DNA of 64,000 nucleotides from Tropicimonas sp033101155 (GTDB lineage Bacteria > Pseudomonadota > Alphaproteobacteria > Rhodobacterales > Rhodobacteraceae), in NCBI RefSeq assembly GCF_033101155.1, contig NZ_JAWMPX010000025.1, positions 1-64,000 on the forward strand, written 5' to 3'. Each line of letters starts with the position of its first letter. The stretch's first letter is position 1. A model generated the notes under the pieces. That model was not told the origin of the DNA, did not search any database, and saw only the letters and a list, made by a program, of their open reading frames with translations. This document shows, piece after piece, positions 1 to 9,900 of this stretch. Position numbers and translations under genes: made by a program.

Positions 1-269
1 TACCACGGATGCTCCATACTCGTGTTCAATCGAGCGCTGACAAGCGACATCGGCTATCGACGGGAAGCTCCTCTAAACTCAAGGCTACGCCGAAAGCTCC
101 AAGCCCCTGCGGCGCCTCCACATGGAAAGGTGCAGCAGGGGAACAGCGTCTGCTCCTCGAATGATCGAACTGTGCGCCGGACAAGATCATACGGCTGTGA
201 CCGCGCCCTCCGGCCATGTGTGGTTCGGGAGGAGGAGGGCACGTGCCACTCTTGTGGTTCACGCGCCAG

Positions 270-866
270 CCCGCGACCCGCAGCAACTCTGCCACCTTTC
301 GATCGTCTTAACGCCCATAGCTCTTCGCCAGTCGGATCATGGCCAGCCGCAGCTCATCGTCGTTTTGTTCGACAGCCCGGTACTGCATGGAACAGCGGGC
401 AAGTCCGATCACCTTGCAGGTCCGGCGTTTGGACGTGGCGAGTTTCTGACGCGTGTGAATGACGGCCTGACGAAGCTGGCTCGTCGTCAGGCCCTCGGCT
501 TTAGGTGGTTCAGGCTTTCCTTGAGAATGAGCTTGTCGAGTTCCAACTCGGCCACGATCTTCTTCAGTCTTACGTTCTCTTTCTCAAGATTGCGCATTTC
601 CGACAGCTGAGACTTGCCCATCCCGCCGAACCGACGCCGCATTCGCCATTGTCGCTCGGACCAATGGCGCGACTATGGCTCATTGTAGTAGGTTGCGTCG
701 CTGACACCGACCGAACGACAGGCCCTTCGCACGTCATTACCATCCGCCAGCTTCAGCTCGATCTCTCGAAGCAGCTTCAGGACGTCCTCATCCGAATACC
801 GTTTCCGAGCCATCTCTCTTCCCCCTTTCGTGGTCCAAACAATGGCCCAGTTTTAGGGGGCAGTCA
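270..866 (-). pseudogene. IS3-family transposase remnant (OrfA plus start of OrfB)
   Basis: Reading the minus strand from the ATG at 813 gives an IS3-type OrfA beginning MARKRYSDEDV, with the coiled-coil end GKSQLSEMRNLEKENVRLKK and then VAELELDKLILKESL. It is broken by a stop after NEP (about residue 43), where the family normally continues straight into the GGMGKSQ segment. Past the OrfA end, short OrfB-like pieces (SRACRVIG, then KVAELLRVAGWRVNHK) appear in shifting frames with stops, and similarity ends near 270. The DDE catalytic core is absent. The right end at 866 starts with TGACTGCCCCC, a typical IS3-family terminal repeat, but I see no matching left end. This is a dead, truncated element. 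Confidence 0.8.
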
Positions 867-869
867 CAA

Positions 870-915
870 ATGTTCGGACGCTGAAGGACTGGCGGCGGGT
901 TGCCACCCGCTACGG
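870..915 (+). mobile_element. Tail fragment of an IS5-type transposase
   Basis: About 45 bases read MFGR, then after a one-base slip LKDWRRVATRY. This is the very conserved C-terminal 'FGRLKDWRRVATRYD' signature of IS5-family (IS427-type) transposases. No stretch upstream belongs to the same gene, because the IS3 remnant abuts it at 866. It is therefore a relic of a second, different element, and the two relics side by side suggest serial insertions. The identification rests on one short motif. Confidence 0.6.
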
Positions 916-968
916 CAACCTCTTCCCAATGACGACGACGGTGCCGGGTTGTTTGGCACCAGTCAGGC

Positions 969-1985
969 TCAACTGGATTGACCCGCCGCGCTCCTCTCGG
1001 GAAGAAATTCGTCGACGACGGTATAGGCGACAATAACGATCATAGCTGAGAGGCCGATTTGAACCACTCGGACGATGCTCTTTACGTCGGCTTCATCGGA
1101 GAAGGGGGCAATGGAGCCGCCATAAACCACGAGAACGGTTGTAAGAGCCGATCCAGCGGCGGGTGCCAACGGGTGCTTAGACTTGCTCAGTGCCCCAAGC
1201 GCGACGCAAAGAAACACTGCGAGCAAAATGGCCGTCACAACGCTGGGTGCGATGACATTGATTTCGTAGAATACGATGGCGATACCAGCTCCGAGCATGT
1301 TGGCGGTCAACATCGCCTTCGCAACCCCCTTACCTGCGGCTGGCATAGCCGCCAGTTGCTGGCTCAGGATCGCGACGAAGAACAGGACGAGCAAGGCGGA
1401 CCAGCCAAACAGGAAAAACGCCAAGGCGAATGGCACGGTCACCATGGACATTCGCACCAGCCTACGAACCGGATCGAAATCTTGCTTTGCTTTTTTTGGC
1501 TTCGCACCACCTGCCGCGACCGGTTCGGCCGGGAAGAGCGTGAAGCTCAATGCCGAGGCAAAACCCGCGATGAGAAGGTTGGCCGGGATCCAGGCCACGA
1601 ATACCAACGCCAGTTCCTCGGACTGCACGATGATGTTCGGAATCATCATTGCGGCCATCAGTGCCAGAACGCCGGGCAGGATACCCGCACCGGCAATTGA
1701 CCAGCCAAAGGAAAGGACAATCGCAATGGCAACGCCACCGAGGAACACCAGCGGATAGGGCGCCAGAAGCGAGAAGGCGAGCCACGACACCAGCATGAGC
1801 AGTGTCGCGAAGACAAACAACTTGAGCGCCACCTTGATCGGCATCGCTGCGGGCGCTTGCAGGAAGAGCGCCGCAAAAACCGCGCCGATGAAGGACAGCG
1901 GCCAGTCGAGGAGCAGCCCAAGGCCGAACACCCCGACCGTGCCGAAGGTCAATCGCAGGATTGAGCGCCGTTCTTCAGTATGCAT
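969..1985 (-). CDS. DUF2955 multi-spanning inner membrane protein (FUSC-like)
   Basis: This 338-residue, very hydrophobic protein has about nine to ten predicted membrane segments in two blocks. A short basic linker near residues 160-175 (GGAKPKKAKQDFDPVRR) separates them. The two-block layout resembles the DUF2955/FUSC group of aromatic-acid or solute exporters, which normally work with an HlyD-type adaptor. The upstream gene encodes such an adaptor, and the two genes overlap by 11 bases, so they are probably translated together. I chose the ATG at 1985 (MHTEERR) because it lies inside that overlap. An efflux role is inferred from the family and neighbours, and the substrate cannot be read from the sequence. 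Confidence 0.75.
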   Translation of the reverse strand: MHTEERRSILRLTFGTVGVFGLGLLLDWPLSFIGAVFAALFLQAPAAMPIKVALKLFVFATLLMLVSWLAFSLLAPYPLVFLGGVAIAIVLSFGWSIAGAGILPGVLALMAAMMIPNIIVQSEELALVFVAWIPANLLIAGFASALSFTLFPAEPVAAGGAKPKKAKQDFDPVRRLVRMSMVTVPFALAFFLFGWSALLVLFFVAILSQQLAAMPAAGKGVAKAMLTANMLGAGIAIVFYEINVIAPSVVTAILLAVFLCVALGALSKSKHPLAPAAGSALTTVLVVYGGSIAPFSDEADVKSIVRVVQIGLSAMIVIVAYTVVDEFLPERSAAGQSS

Positions 1986-3039
1986 ATGACAAAAAGGCCA
2001 CCGCACGAATGTACATGCGGCCGATGAAGTTCATGAGCTTGCTGTCGGTCGTGTACAGAATGACATCCGCCTGCCCGTTCAGTTGGAATCTCAGGTCGTC
2101 GTCCAGGCTGCCGGCCTCGTGGCCCGGCAGAACGATGCGCACGGGAAAGCGCTCCGCTTCCCGCAGGAATCCCGCCGTTGACGGAGCGCTGGCCAACTCT
2201 CCGGGAGAGTCTGCGCCGCTCACGGACACAGCGCCACTGAAGCTTTCGACCTTGCCAGTCAGGACGTGACCCGGATGCATGTTCAGGACCACTTCAACCG
2301 GCGATCCGACCTGCGCGAGTCCCATGTTGTTCTCGGTCATGTAGGCCTCGATCCAGACATCCGTCGCATCGAGGAAAGTAACCAGATCGCTGCCAGCGCG
2401 GGCGTAGGTTCCGGGTGCAATCAGCAGATTCGAGATGAGCCCGTCGGCAGGCGCTTTCAGTTCCGTCCATTCCAGGTTCAGATCGGCCTCTGCTAGCGCG
2501 GCAAGTGCCCGCTGGATCTTGGCGTTTTCCTTCCCTTCCTCACCCAGACGCTGTTTGGCCTTTTCCAGATCCGCATTCGCATTCTCGAGGTTGGCCTCGG
2601 ATTCGGCGAGTTTTCCTCTTGCGTCATCTGCATTCGCAATTGGGACGAGCCCCTTCTTCTCAAGAGAGAAAATACGTTCGCTTTGCAGCCGGAGCGTGTC
2701 CAGGTCCACTTGAGCCCGGGCAACCTTGGCTTGCGCGGCGCTGACTTCGGCCGAGGATGCTCCCACATCCTGCGTGGCCGATTCCAGATCGGCCTCCGCC
2801 CTCGCCCGGTCGATCTCGTAAGGTGTTCGGTCGATCCGGACCAGAACGTCGCCGGCTGAGACAACTTCTCCATTTTTGACCAGAACTTCGGTCACGGTTC
2901 CTGTCACTTGAGGAACGATCTGCGTCGCCACAGCCTTGACCCGCGCATTTCCGGTAATCGGTGTCATGCGGTCTGCCGCGATGTACCAGACAAGAAACAG
3001 TGCCAGAATGGCGACCGTGCTCCAAATCGTGCGCTTCAT
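1975..3039 (-). CDS. HlyD/EmrA-type periplasmic adaptor protein
   Basis: This is a 354-residue membrane fusion protein. It has one N-terminal membrane anchor (about residues 4-22), a biotinyl-lipoyl-like half motif (VTEVLVKNGEVVSAGD, about 52-67), a long alpha-helical hairpin rich in Ala/Glu/Gln (about 75-185) and the second lipoyl half (LKAPADGLI). A beta-barrel part follows. The order is that of EmrA/HlyD adaptors linking an inner-membrane pump to the outer envelope. The ATG at 3039 overlaps the stop of the upstream AI-2E family gene (ATGA), and the 3' end overlaps the DUF2955 gene, so the three genes form one tightly coupled operon. No outer-membrane channel gene is adjacent. Confidence 0.88.
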   Translation of the reverse strand: MKRTIWSTVAILALFLVWYIAADRMTPITGNARVKAVATQIVPQVTGTVTEVLVKNGEVVSAGDVLVRIDRTPYEIDRARAEADLESATQDVGASSAEVSAAQAKVARAQVDLDTLRLQSERIFSLEKKGLVPIANADDARGKLAESEANLENANADLEKAKQRLGEEGKENAKIQRALAALAEADLNLEWTELKAPADGLISNLLIAPGTYARAGSDLVTFLDATDVWIEAYMTENNMGLAQVGSPVEVVLNMHPGHVLTGKVESFSGAVSVSGADSPGELASAPSTAGFLREAERFPVRIVLPGHEAGSLDDDLRFQLNGQADVILYTTDSKLMNFIGRMYIRAVAFLSYAY

Positions 3040-4154
3040 CACGCCTCTCCCGCTGCGCTTTCATCGTCTGAGGCCGTCTCATCGGCCTCGTCTCCCTCTT
3101 TGATCCACAGGCTGAACAATTCATAGAACACGGCGAACAGGACAGGCCCCATGAAAACCCCGATCAGACCGTAGGCCATCATGCCACCGAGGACACCAAT
3201 AAGAATGACCAGCATCGGGGTCTGGAGACCCTGCGAGATGAAAATCGGGCGCAGGAAGCTGTCCATGATCGTGACGGGAATGGCGAGCACGGTGAACATG
3301 AGGGCCATTCCACCTGACATGGAGCTCCAGGCGTAGATAATCACCGGGATCAGCACGAGGCCGGGTCCGACCTGGATGATCGACAGGATCAGACAGATGA
3401 AGGCGAGCGTGGTTGCGGAACCAATGCCGAATAGGGTCAGCAAGAGCCAGACGACGAAGGCCTGGATCGCGGCAACGCCGACGACGCCCTTCATGACGTT
3501 CTGGATCGTTGCACCGGCCATTAGGACAAACTCACCACCGCGCAACGAAAAGACCCGGTTCGCGAAGCTCTGTACGCCGACAACAAGCTTTGGGCCGGGC
3601 GACATGAGCGCGCCCATGACGATGACTGAAAGGGCGAGGCCGAGAAGCCCGACTCCGACCCCGATCACCTTGCCGAACAAGGCCTGCGTGAGCTCAAGGA
3701 GTTGAGGGCCGTATTTCGCCAGGGCGCCGTCGAGGTTCTTCTCGAACATCGTCCAGATCTCCAGAACCGGTGGGCCGATGACGGGAAACTCACTCAATCC
3801 TTCGGGCGGCGGGGGCATCTTCAGAGTTCCAGCCGCCGCCTGTTCGGAGAAGTCGGACCCGAGATCGGCCGCTCCGGATATCGCCGAGGCAATGGGACCG
3901 AGAGTGACGACGAGACCGATCAATACCAGAACGGTCGAAGCCAGCCCTTTCCGGCCGCCGAGCCGTTTCTGGAGCCAATCGAAGCCAGGATAGAGCGTAA
4001 CAGACAAGATCACCGCCCAGATGAAGATACTGGCAAGCGGCGTAACCATCACGATGGCGCTATAGATAAACATACCCAGAAACATCAGGCGGATCGCGAG
4101 ATCGACAATCCTGGAGTCCTGAAATTCTGCACTGGTTTCTTTGTGTTCGGCCAT
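3039..4154 (-). CDS. AI-2E/PerM family transporter
   Basis: This 371-residue membrane protein has about eight predicted helices: two N-terminal pairs, a loop region at about 110-150 rich in Pro/Gly, and a conserved C-terminal block. The C-terminal sequence LRPIFISQGLQTPMLVILIGVLGG is the hallmark of the AI-2E/PerM (UPF0118) family. Family members export small molecules such as the quorum signal AI-2 or act as Na+/H+ antiporters. Nothing here identifies the cargo. The acidic tail (EGDEADETASDDES) is cytoplasmic and not part of the fold. It is the first gene of a three-gene operon with the HlyD adaptor and DUF2955 protein, an arrangement suggesting joint efflux or envelope function. Confidence 0.87.
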   Translation of the reverse strand: MAEHKETSAEFQDSRIVDLAIRLMFLGMFIYSAIVMVTPLASIFIWAVILSVTLYPGFDWLQKRLGGRKGLASTVLVLIGLVVTLGPIASAISGAADLGSDFSEQAAAGTLKMPPPPEGLSEFPVIGPPVLEIWTMFEKNLDGALAKYGPQLLELTQALFGKVIGVGVGLLGLALSVIVMGALMSPGPKLVVGVQSFANRVFSLRGGEFVLMAGATIQNVMKGVVGVAAIQAFVVWLLLTLFGIGSATTLAFICLILSIIQVGPGLVLIPVIIYAWSSMSGGMALMFTVLAIPVTIMDSFLRPIFISQGLQTPMLVILIGVLGGMMAYGLIGVFMGPVLFAVFYELFSLWIKEGDEADETASDDESAAGEA

Positions 4155-4269
4155 TTCGGTTCCCTGTCAGAAGTATGGCGGATCGTTGCTGGAGGTTGAA
4201 CGATCGCTCGTTTCTTGTTGTGTCCTGGAGCGCAGGTGCGTTTCCACACCCATCCCCGCCCTCTGGCTT

Positions 4270-4599
4270 TTATTGTTTTTCCCTATCCGTCCTGTAGTGG
4301 GACAGAATTGCATCCGCGACGGTCGTCGCCGCCGTCACGAAGATGCCGAGGCCGATCACGATGTAGAACATCGTGAAGATCTTGCCAGCAGCGGATTCGG
4401 GTGAAATGTCTCCGAAGCCGACTGTCGAAATGGCAATTACCGAAAAATACACGGAGTCCAGCCAACTCCACCCCTCGACAAAGCGGTAAAAAACCGATGC
4501 CCAGAGCACAATGGCCAGCGTGAAAGCGAGTATACTGCGAACGCGACCGTCCCTGGAGGCGTAACCAACGCTACGCAAGATTTGACGAAATGACCCCAA
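4270..4599 (-). CDS. Two-helix potassium channel (pore domain only)
   Basis: This 109-residue protein has a first membrane helix (about 21-40), a pore helix with the selectivity filter TVGFGD (about 60-65) and a second helix (about 75-95). It is a minimal 2-TM K+ channel of the Ion_trans_2 family, which would form a tetramer in the inner membrane. No RCK/TrkA-N gating domain follows, because the protein stops after a short basic tail. The start is probably TTG at 4599, placed behind a strong GGGAGGGG ribosome-binding site. It lies 115 bases downstream of the AI-2E transporter gene on the same strand but need not be co-transcribed, since that gene is transcribed away from it. Confidence 0.85.
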   Translation of the reverse strand: MGSFRQILRSVGYASRDGRVRSILAFTLAIVLWASVFYRFVEGWSWLDSVYFSVIAISTVGFGDISPESAAGKIFTMFYIVIGLGIFVTAATTVADAILSHYRTDREKQ

Positions 4600-5581
4600 G
4601 ATCCCCTCCCTGTGCCCAACCTATGGTCTCGCGACTCGTCTTGACGGTGTCGACAAAACTCCCATTCCGGACAGGCTAGCCACACGGATAGGTTGAACGC
4701 CAGCCCTAAAGTTGAACCTGTGGCTCCCGGCAGATCCGGCGCGTGGCCGCAAAAGGAGGTGGCGGCTCCAGTCGGCCCCGAGAAATGTACAGGTGTCTGA
4801 GCAAGCACGAGAGTCCTTTCCGGGCCGAAAACGACGGCTGGCCAGGCAGCACAGAGTGACCGCTTCGTGCATCAAGTTCCTGTTCGTTGTCTGTCCGATG
4901 AAGGTCCGCTATCGCACTCTGGGGTAGGAGCCCGTTTAGGCGGCTTTGGGCTGGGTGCGGCCGCTCCAACGTCGAAGTGAACGGCAGCATTGTCCCTTCA
5001 ATGGTCGCCCCTCGGGTAGTTTGAAGTTTCGGCTTGCTTGGCTGCCAGCCCTGTTCCGACGACTGCCTTGGACCAACACAACACCGATAAATCCTTGTCG
5101 GATGGAGTGATGGGACGCTTGCATGAACGGTCCATGTCAACCGTGTTCCCAAGGCGTCTCTTCTTAAGTCCGTATATGGTGAAAGTTCCTCAAGGTCGGC
5201 AGAGGACCACCTTGCTCGACTACCTATCCAACCGCTCCTCAACCGAGGGAGGGATAGCGCTTGCTTATTCGATTGAGCCCCCAACCTGACGACCAACTCT
5301 AGGCCTCAATCGGCTCATCTGGTCGGCTAGCACCACAGTCACCCAAACAATCGAATCAACCAGCATCCCATGAGGCCCTTTCGGTGAAACGAGAAGGTTT
5401 CTTTTTTGATGACCAATCATCAGGAAACTATTCACATGCCTAACGGATGGCCGATGGCCGACACCCAAAACAACGAAGTGATCCGCAAAACCACCGAACA
5501 AGTTCATACCCAGTTCAGAGAGATCGTTTCTTCTGAGAATACTAGCCAGCGAGGAAACTGGTTCTTCAGAGGAGACACAGC
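4600..5581. other. Gene-poor stretch between the K+ channel gene and the IS element
   Basis: No convincing protein-coding gene lies here. Every open frame is short, lacks a ribosome-binding site, and has residue composition typical of frame-shadow translations. The segment around 4850-5010 resembles the non-coding, frame-eroded spacers common next to insertion sequences. It carries no recognisable IS end of its own. The only frame worth noting is 5409-5581, described separately. The stretch ends exactly where the left end of the IS3-family element begins. Confidence 0.5.
5409..5581 (+). pseudogene. Possible 5' end of a gene cut by the IS element
   Basis: From the ATG at 5409 an open frame of about 58 codons (start MTNHQETIHMPNG) runs into the IS left end at 5582 and stops only inside the IS leader. 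The codon use is less GC-rich than the neighbouring genes, and the protein is hydrophilic with many Asn/Gln/Thr. I do not recognise it. A matching 3' part was not found after the right IS end at 6772. It could be a truncated gene or chance, and the ribosome-binding site is weak. Confidence 0.2.
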
Positions 5582-5591
5582 GGTAATCCCC
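5582..5591 (+). repeat. Left terminal inverted repeat of the IS3-family element
   Basis: GGTAATCCCC is the reverse complement of the last ten bases of the element (6763-6772). It is followed at once by a C-run/G-run hairpin (about 5588-5607). Confidence 0.75.
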
Positions 5592-5652
5592 CCCGATCTG
5601 AGGGGGGATGCTGAAGTAGAATTTTCTCGGCAGGATGACTGAGGAGATTCCG

Positions 5653-5916
5653 ATGAAGAAGACACGTTTCTCTGAGGCCCAGATCATGGGCATCCTGCGG
5701 CAGATGGAGAACGGCGTGCCCGTTGCCGAGCTGTGCCGCGAACACGGCATGAGCAGCGCGTCGGTCTACAAGTGGCGCGCCAAGTATGGTGGCATGGACA
5801 CGAGTCTGATCAGCGAGATGAAGGCTATGGCCGAGGAGAACCGGCGGCTGAAGCGCATGTGTGCCGATGTCAGCATGCAGAAGAATTTGCTGAAGGAAGC
5901 TCTGGGAAAAAAATGA
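5653..5916 (+). CDS. IS3-family transposase OrfA (helix-turn-helix protein)
   Basis: This 87-residue protein has an N-terminal HTH_8-type domain (MKKTRFSEAQIMGILRQME; turn region GVPVAELCREHGMSSASVYKW) that binds the IS ends. A leucine/Lys-rich C-terminal helix used for multimerisation follows (EENRRLKRMCADVSMQKNLL). The start at 5653 is preceded by GGAG at a good distance; an in-frame ATG at 5635 is less well placed. The gene ends GGA AAA AAA TGA, so its last codons form the slippery run used to make the OrfAB fusion. Nothing in OrfA itself looks damaged. Confidence 0.92.
   Translation: MKKTRFSEAQIMGILRQMENGVPVAELCREHGMSSASVYKWRAKYGGMDTSLISEMKAMAEENRRLKRMCADVSMQKNLLKEALGKK
5907..5913 (+). 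other. A7 slippery heptamer for programmed -1 frameshifting
   Basis: Seven adenines read A-AAA-AAA at the end of OrfA directly before its TGA. Slipping back one base puts ribosomes into the OrfB frame at ATG-ATA-CGG (5913), giving the fused transposase used by IS3 elements. The motif is direct, and function is inferred from the family. Confidence 0.75.
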
Positions 5917-6733
5917 TACGGCCAGCTCAGCGCCGGGAGTTGGCCGTGAAAGCGGTGGCGATGAAGGGTGCCAGCAGTGCTCTGGCCTGTCGCGCGTTCA
6001 GCATCAGCGAGACGTGCTACAGATACAGCCCCAAGCTGGATGAGGAGAACGAACAGATCGCAGAACTGCTCGTCGCACGGACGACGGCCAAGAAGACCTG
6101 GGGCTTCGGCCTGTGCTTCCTGTATCTGCGGAATGTCCAGGGCCATGGCTGGAACCACAAGCGTGTCTACCGGATCCAGCGCGAACTGGAGTTGAACCTG
6201 AGGATCAAGCCACGCAAGCGGCTGAAGCGGCCGAACCCCGAGGAACTCGCGGTTCCGGGCGCACCGAACGAGGTCTGGTCGATGGATTTCATGGCGGATC
6301 GACTTGAGGACGGCCGGGCGTTTCGGCTGCTGAACGTCCTGGATGACTTCAACCGCGAGGGATTGGGTATCGAAGTGGACTTCTCGCTGGCTGCCGAACG
6401 GGTCGTACGGGCGTTGAACCAGATCATCGAATGGCGTGGCGCGCCAAAGGCGATCCGGGTGGATAACGGTCCCGAATACGTCAGTGGCACGCTGGTCGAA
6501 TGGGCCGAGCAAAGGAGCATTGCCCTGACCTACATCCAGCCCGGAAAGCCCCGGCAGAACGCTTATGTCGAGCGCTACAATCGCACGGTCCGGCACGAGT
6601 GGCTGGACCTCTACATCGTATCCATGAGCTGCAGCAGATTGCCACCGAGTGGCTCTGGTCCTACGACAACGAGCGCCCGAACATGGGCACCGGTGGGATG
6701 ACACCCGCCCAGAAACTGAAAATGGCCGCGTAA
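5913..6733 (+). pseudogene. IS3-family transposase OrfB with a frameshift
   Basis: OrfB encodes the DDE integrase (rve) core. The first Asp is in WSMDFMADRL, the second in IRVDNGPEY and the Glu in NAYVERYNRT, so all three catalytic residues are present. After EWLDLY (about 6615) the reading frame is lost: the current frame ends at 6701 with unrelated residues. The expected C-terminus (HELQQIATEWLWSY, then NERPNMGTGGMTPAQKLKMAA) continues one frame over to the stop at 6731-6733. A single-base indel or a small deletion near 6615-6625 explains this. The expected family segment between LDLY and the IHEL piece is also a few residues short. The protein is probably inactive. Confidence 0.88.
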
Positions 6734-6762
6734 ATTCTACGACCAAACCCCCGCACAAATGC

Positions 6763-6772
6763 GGGGATTACC
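6763..6772 (+). repeat. Right terminal inverted repeat of the IS3-family element
   Basis: GGGGATTACC mirrors the left end at 5582-5591. It is preceded by a C-run/G-run hairpin (CCCCCGCACAAATGCGGGG) that resembles the left-end hairpin. Confidence 0.75.
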
Positions 6773-6997
6773 CCGACCGGGCGCGGCTTTTCCTTTTTTT
6801 CGTTGTCAGCCAGCGAGGTGCAGCCCGCCCCGGCGCATTTCCCACAAGTGGCGGACAGTTCAAATCGGCGCGTCGTGGCAAAATAACCGCTCGATTTTTG
6901 TGCAGCGAGCGAGCATCGTCGGGTCAACGTGCTGCGCGACGGGAACGGGTCCGAACCGGTTGAGTGCGCGGCGCTGCATGGTTTCCGGGAGGATGGG

Positions 6998-9900
6998 ATG
7001 ACCAAGACCGAAGACGCTCTGTTCCACGATAAACTGGACGAAATTCGCGCAATCGCGGTCGAGAGACTGGACAAGGCGGATCGCGAGAGTTTTCTGACGG
7101 CGCTCGATCTCCTCTTTGCCCGGGCCTCGATGGAAGATTTCGAGGGTCGCAGCTGCGAGGAAATCTACGGCTCGGCGTTGGCGCTTTGGAAATTCTCGGC
7201 CCGCCGCGAAGCGGGCGAAGCGCGGGTACGGATCTATAACCCGCGCATGTCCGAGCATGGTTGGGAGTGCTCGCACACGGTGCTGGAAATCGTCAATGAC
7301 GACATGCCCTTCCTCGTGGACTCGCTGACCTCCTACCTGACGGTGCAGGGGCTGGCGATCCACACGCTGATCCACCCGCTCGTGACCCTGCGCCGCACCA
7401 AGGCCGGCGAACGCGTCGAACTGGTCCCGGCCGGGACTGAGGGGGGCACGCGCGAATCCCTGATCCAGGTCCTGGTCGACCAGATCGGGGATGCGGCGCG
7501 GCTGGCCCGCTGCGAGGCCGAGATTGCACAGGTGATGCGGGACGTGCGGGTCTCGGTCAAGGATTGGCGTCCAATCCTGATCCGTCTCGGCGAAGTCACC
7601 GCGGCGCTGAAGGAGAACGCGCCTGCCGAGACGCGGGACGTGACCGAAGAGGTGGTGGAGTTCCTCGACTGGCTCTCCGAGAACCATTTCACCTTCCTTG
7701 GGTACCGCGAATACGAGACCCGCGAGGATACGCCTTCGGTGCAACGAGTCGAGAAGAGCGGGCTCGGGCTGATGCGGGACCCGGATTTTACGGTGTTGCG
7801 CGACCTCGAAGGCAGTTTCTCCGACTGGTCCCCCGAGATGGACGCCTTCACCACCGATCGCTCTCCGCTGATGATCATCAAGTCCAACCGCCGCTCGACG
7901 GTTCACCGGCCCACGCATTTCGACCTGATCGGGGTCAAGCGCTTCGACGCAAAGGGCAACATGACCGGCGCCCATGTCTTTGTCGGCCACTTCACAGCCA
8001 CCGCCTATAACCGCAGCCCGCGTCAGATCCCGCTCCTGCGGCAGAAAGTCGAGCGGCTGGTCGAGCGCTCTGGTTTCCCCTCCGACAGCCACGACGCAAA
8101 GACGCTGGCCCATGTGCTGGGAATCTATCCGCGCGACGAGCTGTTCCAGAGCTCGGACGCGCAACTCCACGAAAACGCGATGGCCGCGCTGCACCTGACG
8201 ATTCGACCGCGCACCCGGCTGCTGGTCCGGCCCGACCGGTTTGGGCGCTTCGTCTCCTGCCTCGTCTATGTGCCGCGCGAGCGTTACAACACCGAATTGC
8301 GGACCAGGATCGGCGATATCCTTGCCGAAGAGTTCGACGGCCGGATCGCCACCTGGACTCCGAGTTTCGACGAGGTGTTGGCGCGGGTGCATTACGTGAT
8401 CGCGCTGCATGGTGGAAACGTGGCCACTGCGCATGATGTGACCACCATCGAGGAACGGATTCTCGGCGCGGTGCGCAGTTGGGGCGATCACCTGCGAACC
8501 GCGTTGATCGAGCGGGCGGGGGAATCCGAGGGCAATCGGCTGCACGCGCTCTACGGCGCCGGCTTCGCGGCGTCCTATCGCGACGAGTTCAATGCCGTCT
8601 CCGCCATCACCGATATCGAGAAGATGGAACAACTCAAGGGCGACGCCGGTCTCGAGTTGAAATTCTACCGCCGGCTGGAAGATCCCGAACGGAACGTGCG
8701 TTTCAAGCTCTACCGGCTGGGCCGTTCCGTGCCACTGTCCGACGCGCTGCCGATTCTCGAACATATGGGCTTCCGGATCCAGGAGGAGCACCCGTTCCGC
8801 ATCGACCGCGAGGACGCCGTGATCTGGATGCACGATTTCCACATGGAATCGGCCGATGGCGCGCCGATCGATCTCGCAAATCTCCGAGACAAGCTGGAAA
8901 CGGCCTTCGCGGAGCTCTGGACCGGTGAAGTGGATGACGACCGGTTGAACCGGCTGGTGCTCGTCGCCGGGCTAACGGTGCGGGAGACCGCGCTGCTCCG
9001 CGCCTATGGCGGCTTCCTGCGGCAGGCAAACATCCCCTATTCCATGCCCTACATGCAGGACGCGTTGATCGAGAACCCGGAGATCGCCCGCAAGCTGGTG
9101 GCGCTCTTCCAGGCGCTCTTCGATCCCGCTGGCGGGGCGGATACGGACAAGCGCGCGGCCCGGGCGGAGGAGATCTCTGGCGAGATCGAGGCCGCGCTCG
9201 ACAGCGTCGCCCGGCTCGATTTCGACCAGATCCTGCGCCGCTTTCGCAATGCAATCCTCTCGACCCTGCGGACCAATTACTTCCAGCCGGGCGAGGGCGG
9301 GGCGACCAAGCCCTACATGTCCTTCAAGTTCGACTGCGCCCAGCTTGACGCCTTGCCGCTGCCGCGTCCCTGGCGGGAGATCTATGTCTTCTCCACCGCC
9401 GTCGAAGGCGTGCATCTGCGCTACGGCCCGGTCGCGCGCGGCGGGCTGCGATGGTCGGACCGCAAGGAGGATTACCGCACCGAGGTGCTCGGGCTGGTCA
9501 AGGCACAGCAGGTCAAGAATGCGGTCATCGTGCCCGTGGGCTCCAAGGGTGGCTTCCTGCCCAAGCACCTCCCCGTGGGCGGGACACGCGACGAGGTGGT
9601 GGCCGAGGCCGTGCGCTGTTACCGCATCTTCCTCTCCGGCATGCTCGATATCACCGACAATATCGTCGATGCCGAGATCGTGCCGCCGAAAGCGGTGATC
9701 CGGCGCGATCCGGACGACCCTTATCTCGTCGTTGCTGCCGACAAGGGCACCGCGACCTTCTCCGACTATGCCAACGCGCTGGCGGTCGAATACGGCTTCT
9801 GGCTGGGCGACGCCTTCGCCTCGGGCGGCTCCAATGGCTACGATCACAAGGGGATGGGCATCACCGCCAAGGGCGCATGGGAGGCGGTGAAGCGCCATTT

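Larger units (their letters stand above)
5582..6772 (+). mobile_element. IS3-family insertion sequence, ~1.19 kb
   Basis: A complete-looking IS with two overlapping frames (OrfA 5653-5916, OrfB 5913-6733) is bounded by imperfect inverted ends. The left end starts GGTAATCCCC at 5582 and the right end finishes GGGGATTACC at 6772. Both ends also carry an internal C-run/G-run hairpin. The size and the A7 slippery heptamer at the OrfA/OrfB junction match the IS3 family. I could not find a convincing target-site duplication (CAGC on the left, CCGA on the right), so the exact outer base is uncertain by a few positions. OrfB carries a frameshift, so the copy is probably immobile unless helped in trans. 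It sits about 225 bases before the glutamate dehydrogenase start. Confidence 0.85.

Noticed and set aside
4706..5296. Possible 196-codon gene on the minus strand in the gap after the K+ channel
   Set aside because: No start site, no family signature, and composition like a frame shadow of non-coding DNA.
6929..6997. Earlier in-frame start of glutamate dehydrogenase at 6929
   Set aside because: No ribosome site precedes it and the added residues do not fit the family; ATG 6998 follows GGGAGGA.
6860..8842. 660-codon minus-strand frame over the glutamate dehydrogenase gene
   Set aside because: Shadow of the conserved L-GDH coding strand, with no domain of its own.
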